From positions 1 through 47,137 of IMG/VR virus record IMGVR_UViG_3300031141_000009: DNA of 47,137 bases, one strand, 5' to 3'. The notes under the pieces were generated by a model that had not been told where the DNA came from, searched no databases, and was given only the letters and a program-made list of their open reading frames with translations. Position 1 is the stretch's first letter, and every line of letters begins with the position of its first letter. This stretch comes from a virus. Shown here piece after piece: positions 43,281 through 47,137 of the stretch. The position numbers were made by a program, and so were the translations under genes.

Positions 43281-44506
43281 TATGAGCTCGTGTATGGAAT
43301 AGTTATGTTATTAATCGTTTTATATGATATATTCGGATCAGACGGTACCTGTATATCGTATATCCTATGGTAGGTTCGTGTATGCTTCTTCCTAAATGGC
43401 CAAGCGCCAGAGTAAAACTTATATTTGTATCTAAATTCAAATTTAGTAGTTGAATTTCCTGGTGCCGACCAAGTTATATCGGTTGGTTCATCATGGAATC
43501 GATATGCTCTATGACTATTTGATTTTCCAGCAAATACGCTACTAGCCTTTACCCAATTACCACTGTCTACTCTATATTGTGCCTCATAAACCCATCTTGA
43601 ATCAGATGGATCCTTCTTGAATTTGGATTTTGCAGAATGACCTGATCCATATGAGTTGAATGTTATGCCTTTTACAGTTATATCTCGATTCGCTGTCATT
43701 GGATCATAGTGTTTTGACCATGGGGTAGTTGATTTAGCCATGAACTTTGAATTATCAAATGCATTCCAATATCCATCTCTAGCACGCTTAGTATGTACTC
43801 CATCGTATCGTACATCATCAGCTACTAAGAATTTCAGAGTTTCACTAATGCTACCAAATTCATTTGATACAGTGCATACTAATGTTTTATATGTTGTTAC
43901 TTCGCTATGTTTAGGTCCCTGTGATTCGGCATTATTTAGCATGAACTGCGGGGAGGTGGATACAATGTTTCCATCTAATTTCCATTCCCACGTTAGTCCA
44001 TCTAATACTGGTTCATTGTTCTTATCAATGTAATTTACTACACTATGTGGTAGGAATAATGCGTGTTCATCTGTTGCATATAAGAATACTGGATTTACTG
44101 GGTTCGCATATTTGCCACTTGACGCTATTCCGGCTGGCGTAAATGCATCATGTCCGCCCCATTTATCTGATACGTTTGTTCCATCTACAGTTATCCAGTG
44201 CCAGTTTGTAGCAGTTATAGCTAATGACATTGGAGGTTTTCTTGATGCAAGAGGTCCTTCGGTAACAAGTTGCCATATCTTAGTGTCTATAAACTTTTCA
44301 ACCGTCTCAGTTGTAAATGATGACCTAATTATTGGTACATTTACAACATTAACATGATCCGGACTATCACTAATTATGACAACTGTATCAAGTATGGTTG
44401 TCAGATTGCTATTATCAGTTGTTGGCATATCAACCATTGTTTGGTATGAATGTTCCTTTGACTCAACTAGCCTATCTGCAGTTGGAGCGTTGTCATTTTG
44501 TTTCAA
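43280..44506 (-). CDS. Tail protein with Ig-like domain
   Basis: 408 residues, unrecognised as a whole. Residues 165-235 resemble an immunoglobulin-like/PKD sandwich: LTWEWKLDGNIVSTSPQFML, then the C-terminal strand pattern YKTLVCTVSNEFGSISETLK with the Cys and V-S-N-x-x-G motif of I-set domains. The final 130 residues are rich in aromatic and basic residues (FEFRYKYKFYSGAWPFRKKH). No catalytic motif. Ig-like domains are common on tail and capsid surfaces and bind weakly to host surface glycans. It is coupled to the following 1149-residue gene by TAATG and starts two bases after the 342-residue gene ends, with GGTATAA upstream. Confidence 0.78.
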   Translation of the reverse strand: MKQNDNAPTADRLVESKEHSYQTMVDMPTTDNSNLTTILDTVVIISDSPDHVNVVNVPIIRSSFTTETVEKFIDTKIWQLVTEGPLASRKPPMSLAITATNWHWITVDGTNVSDKWGGHDAFTPAGIASSGKYANPVNPVFLYATDEHALFLPHSVVNYIDKNNEPVLDGLTWEWKLDGNIVSTSPQFMLNNAESQGPKHSEVTTYKTLVCTVSNEFGSISETLKFLVADDVRYDGVHTKRARDGYWNAFDNSKFMAKSTTPWSKHYDPMTANRDITVKGITFNSYGSGHSAKSKFKKDPSDSRWVYEAQYRVDSGNWVKASSVFAGKSNSHRAYRFHDEPTDITWSAPGNSTTKFEFRYKYKFYSGAWPFRKKHTRTYHRIYDIQVPSDPNISYKTINNITIPYTSS

Positions 44507-44508
44507 TA

Positions 44509-45537
44509 TTATACCACCTTAAATGTGTGCACATTTTCAAAATATTCAACTTGACCAACAAATGAACGATCATTCACCATTATTGATATGCTATATTCTC
44601 TATTCTTAAGTAACGTATCAGTCCATAGATCAAAGTTTGATCCATCTGTTGCATCACAACTTATTTTTGTTCCAATTGTTGAGTAGTCCCAAACGATTGT
44701 ATTTGCAACCGTGTCGGTTACACAATAATATGCTGTTTCTGGTAGAACATTGGCTAGTTCAACCTTTGCAGATGTACTATATGATTTGACCGGTCTAACA
44801 TCAATTGGATTAATATATAATTTAGTACGTTCACCTTGATTGTATGTTGACTTTGCATCATATACTGACATTACAATATTTTTTGATGCCAATACTGATC
44901 CAGATCCGGTTGCATATGTTGAATCATCCCATTCCAAATTTAGTTTTGGACGATATATTGTGTGGGTTTCATTTGAAAAATAACTAATTGATCCATATGA
45001 TTTTGAGCTAGCCTCTTGACCGTGACGGTATGCGACTAAACTAATGTCGTTTGATCCAGAATGCATATTATATGCGCCAATTACATTAGATGATATGTCG
45101 GTTGAGTCTGTTACAAGCTTCGGTATGTCGACAAAATTAAGTGCTTCAGGATTTCCAGCTGTCCATGCTCCCAATGCATCGTCGCTATATGCCCAAGAAG
45201 CACCATCTTCAGATGGAGGATTATGTATTGTTTTTCCAGTACCCATTGTCCAATCTTTATATGCTGCCTCGATTGGGGCTAGTCTAACATTATAGTCATT
45301 AATTATACCAGACACATTTGCCGTGAATAGTTTCAACGTTGCAACAGTTGGAATAGCCGATTCAGATTTGAATGTTGCTATGTCAAAATTTAATAATATT
45401 CTGGAGTTGTTTATACCATTTATTTCTGGTGTTTTAACATGCTTTGTTAGCTCCAGAATTTCGTCAATTCCAGCATTCAGCTTATTGCTATGCTGATAAA
45501 TTGTTGTATCTTTATATGGGTATACTGTATATATCAT
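44509..45537 (-). CDS. Baseplate-region structural protein
   Basis: 342 residues, opening MIYTVYPYKDTTIYQHSNKL and then GIDEILELTKHV, RILLNFDIATFKS. This is the DNRLRE-like arrangement of a jelly-roll module seen in secreted and phage structural proteins, and I recall it beside gp6 homologues in marine T4-like phages. Middle: AAYKDWTMGTGKTIHNPPSE DGASW, RPKLNLEWDDSTY. C-terminal: YSISIMVNDRSFVGQVEYFE. Its size (T4 gp8 is 334 residues) and position directly after the gp6 homologue would suit gp8, but no clear homology is visible. It starts seven bases after the gp6-like stop. Confidence 0.78.
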   Translation of the reverse strand: MIYTVYPYKDTTIYQHSNKLNAGIDEILELTKHVKTPEINGINNSRILLNFDIATFKSESAIPTVATLKLFTANVSGIINDYNVRLAPIEAAYKDWTMGTGKTIHNPPSEDGASWAYSDDALGAWTAGNPEALNFVDIPKLVTDSTDISSNVIGAYNMHSGSNDISLVAYRHGQEASSKSYGSISYFSNETHTIYRPKLNLEWDDSTYATGSGSVLASKNIVMSVYDAKSTYNQGERTKLYINPIDVRPVKSYSTSAKVELANVLPETAYYCVTDTVANTIVWDYSTIGTKISCDATDGSNFDLWTDTLLKNREYSISIMVNDRSFVGQVEYFENVHTFKVV

Positions 45538-45544
45538 GTTTGTC

Positions 45545-47137
45545 CTAGTACGTTACTACTTCGCCTTTAATATCAACATCAGGGTATTTCACCTCAAATA
45601 CAGCTGGGTCGATTGATGGATAAATAATGCCATTTTGATTTGCTGCATTTAGATCATATTTGTTTCCAGAATAACCATCGCTGGTTTTCCATTTATTTGT
45701 AATGTCAACTCCCATTACCGATTGTACACCATCAACGCTAGCCAATAATAAGATTAGGTCCTTTGTGATAATTGGTTGGTTGAATTGCATTTTGTCGATT
45801 GATAGTTTTTTCTTTAATGCACCAATGCATTTTAATATTACTGACTTTGAATTTCTACCTGGTAGGACAACGATACTAAAGTTTATCCCAATGTTTATAA
45901 TATATCCATTCTTAATATTCACAGAATCGGTCATCATTCTATATTGTGATAGGTATGTTTTGAGATTATTTTTGGTCGTCGAATTCAAATTTGTTAATTG
46001 CTTATTTGCATTAAATCCTAATACATACATGTTCATTGCTAATGGATTCTGCATCTCTTTATTTGTTGACTTGTCGATAACAGTATCACTTGTTATGCAT
46101 ACCTTTGAGATTGATCCAAATTTAGGTGGCATAGAATATGCTCTAATGATATAATCATCCCTTGTTACGGCTCGTTGCTGTGTAGCAAAGTATGCTAATG
46201 AATTGTTGCGAATCTCTTCAATAGTTTCAGCTGATTTTCCACCAGTTGCAGGATGTGGATTCGATACTGCGATTGAATCTGCTACCTCTGTTTTTAGTGC
46301 AGTAGTTAATCCATCAACTTTATATGTAATAACCTTACCATCTGCAATAGTTGTTAGTTCATCAGAATTTACATTTCCTGATAAGCCGTATCCTGTTGTA
46401 TAGTTTATTGTTAGTGTTGTATTTGCAGGTACTTGTCCATATGTATTAGTATGCAAGAAGTTCGATGGGTCAAATGCTTGGTCAAATTTATTAGTTGTAC
46501 CATGTAATCCGATTCCAACGTTACTTGGACTTGGTATAATCTCAATGTCTGGATCTGATGATATTCCAGCTCCAAATTGTAGTTCTAGTTTATTCTTTGG
46601 TGTAACATTTGTTATAAATCTACGTGTTGTTTTACGCAGGCTCATTATGTATGGAGTTGCCTGCGATTGTTCTGATAATTCTGGATCAAATGCTGGGCTA
46701 TTTACATTTTCATCAAACAATGTATCTTGGGCTAAATATGGTACTTCATACCAGATATTGCCAGATGAATCAACCACACTGTCAATTCCAATTATATTGA
46801 CATCGTCAATTAGTATCTTATTATATTTTTTTGCATCGGCTATAACAACAGATTTAACCTTTGCTTCTCCACTTTGTGCATTAACTCGTTTTTTGAGCAA
46901 ATAGTACGTTGGCTGTCCAGCTTCGTCTAATTTAGATATTGTTATTTCTGTCTTATTTGTTTGTGATTCAGATGCAAAGTCCAAACTATCTAGTGTGGTA
47001 AATCGCTGTCCTCTTATTCCAGTAACAACCAATCCTGCTTCAAGTATTCCAGCATAGTTTAGGTCTGGCAATGAATCAGCTCCGATACCAGTTGCAGGGA
47101 CTTCCATATATATGTCTAATGATACAATAGAGGCTGC
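45545..47137 (-). CDS. 6: Baseplate wedge protein, T4 gp6-like (5' end outside window)
   Basis: A gp6-type (Baseplate J-related) wedge protein that builds the ring of the contractile-tail baseplate. The frame remains open to the right edge, with AASIVSLDIY upstream of the first internal Met at 47107, so the N-terminus is missing and 530 codons plus the stop are visible. Supporting text typical of gp6 in T4-like marine phages: LVVTGIRGQRFTTLDSLDFA, YYLLKKRVNAQSGEAKVKSV, IWYEVPYLAQDTLFDENVNS, SLRKTTRRFITNVTPKNKLE, LQFGAGISSDPD, HTNTYGQVPANTTLTINY, then the J-domain-like RNNSLAYFATQQRAVTRDDY and late LLLASVDGVQSVMGVDI. It is the first gene of the tail block here. Confidence 0.92.
   Translation of the reverse strand, partial: AASIVSLDIYMEVPATGIGADSLPDLNYAGILEAGLVVTGIRGQRFTTLDSLDFASESQTNKTEITISKLDEAGQPTYYLLKKRVNAQSGEAKVKSVVIADAKKYNKILIDDVNIIGIDSVVDSSGNIWYEVPYLAQDTLFDENVNSPAFDPELSEQSQATPYIMSLRKTTRRFITNVTPKNKLELQFGAGISSDPDIEIIPSPSNVGIGLHGTTNKFDQAFDPSNFLHTNTYGQVPANTTLTINYTTGYGLSGNVNSDELTTIADGKVITYKVDGLTTALKTEVADSIAVSNPHPATGGKSAETIEEIRNNSLAYFATQQRAVTRDDYIIRAYSMPPKFGSISKVCITSDTVIDKSTNKEMQNPLAMNMYVLGFNANKQLTNLNSTTKNNLKTYLSQYRMMTDSVNIKNGYIINIGINFSIVVLPGRNSKSVILKCIGALKKKLSIDKMQFNQPIITKDLILLLASVDGVQSVMGVDITNKWKTSDGYSGNKYDLNAANQNGIIYPSIDPAVFEVKYPDVDIKGEVVTY

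Noticed and set aside
45702-46154. Plus-strand 150-codon frame
   Set aside because: It lies entirely opposite the well-supported gp6-like gene and shows no recognisable protein features.
1-47137. tRNA or other structural RNA genes
   Set aside because: All gaps between genes are shorter than 62 bases, too short for a tRNA, and I saw no cloverleaf-like sequence; a covariance-model scan would be decisive.

Overview
The window is a gene-dense 47 kb piece of an AT-rich tailed-phage genome. Every gene I can support lies on the minus strand, so transcription runs right to left. The recognisable parts are T4-like: a baseplate wedge gp6 homologue, a large terminase (gp17), a portal (gp20), prohead-core-type proteins, a prohead protease (gp21), a gp61-like primase and a fused gp47/gp46 (Mre11/Rad50) recombination nuclease. 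This points to a distant T4-like phage with a contractile tail (inferred from the gp6 homologue). The repetitive 'SASG'-type fibre modules and several unnamed structural families resemble those I recall from uncultured marine myoviruses. The host cannot be fixed from sequence. Most genes have a clear Shine-Dalgarno. A MAM-domain protein and a signal-peptide/coiled-coil/membrane protein would fit a Bacteroidota host, but only weakly.

In transcription order: (1) 47137-36380 is a tail/baseplate block: gp6-like wedge (5' end outside the window), a 342-aa structural protein, an Ig-like 408-aa protein, a 1149-aa LamG-containing protein, and three further structural proteins, one with LamG. (2) 36371-31858 is an island of DNA metabolism: a GIY-YIG endonuclease, a primase and the fused Mre11-Rad50 nuclease. 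(3) 31796-10188 is a 21.6-kb fibre/adhesin region of thirteen genes. It includes a 1217-aa fibre with a C-terminal S74 chaperone, a 2011-aa protein with about five tandem 160-residue modules, and a MAM-domain protein. (4) 10140-6577 holds a P-loop kinase, a fusion of a NadM-like nucleotidyltransferase with a KxDG ligase-like domain, and a zinc-ribbon protein. (5) 6568-5398 has four consecutive small membrane proteins, a possible lysis or envelope cassette; one of them (6070-6201) is only 43 codons. (6) 5390-1 is the head block: terminase, portal, two core-type proteins and the protease (3' end outside the window).

Genes are tightly packed. Many pairs share TAATG or ATGA stop/start overlaps, and no gap reaches 100 bases. 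Seven gene boundaries carry an AT-rich motif that reads GATATTTATA (or a close variant) in the coding direction, and six of these lie in the otherwise rare short gaps. It is a candidate late promoter. It is also the exact reverse complement of the T4 late-promoter octamer.

The most interesting observation is a possible set of virion-delivered enzymes. The kinase and the nucleotidyltransferase-ligase fusion both begin with short peptides that look like T4 capsid-targeting sequences, ending in (I/L)-x-E before a small residue. The fusion carries two more such sites between its domains. Two unrelated neighbours share an identical octapeptide, SKTQISEA, that also fits the prohead-protease cleavage rule. 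Sheath and tube genes (gp18, gp19), the neck genes, the major capsid protein and an endolysin were not found in this window.
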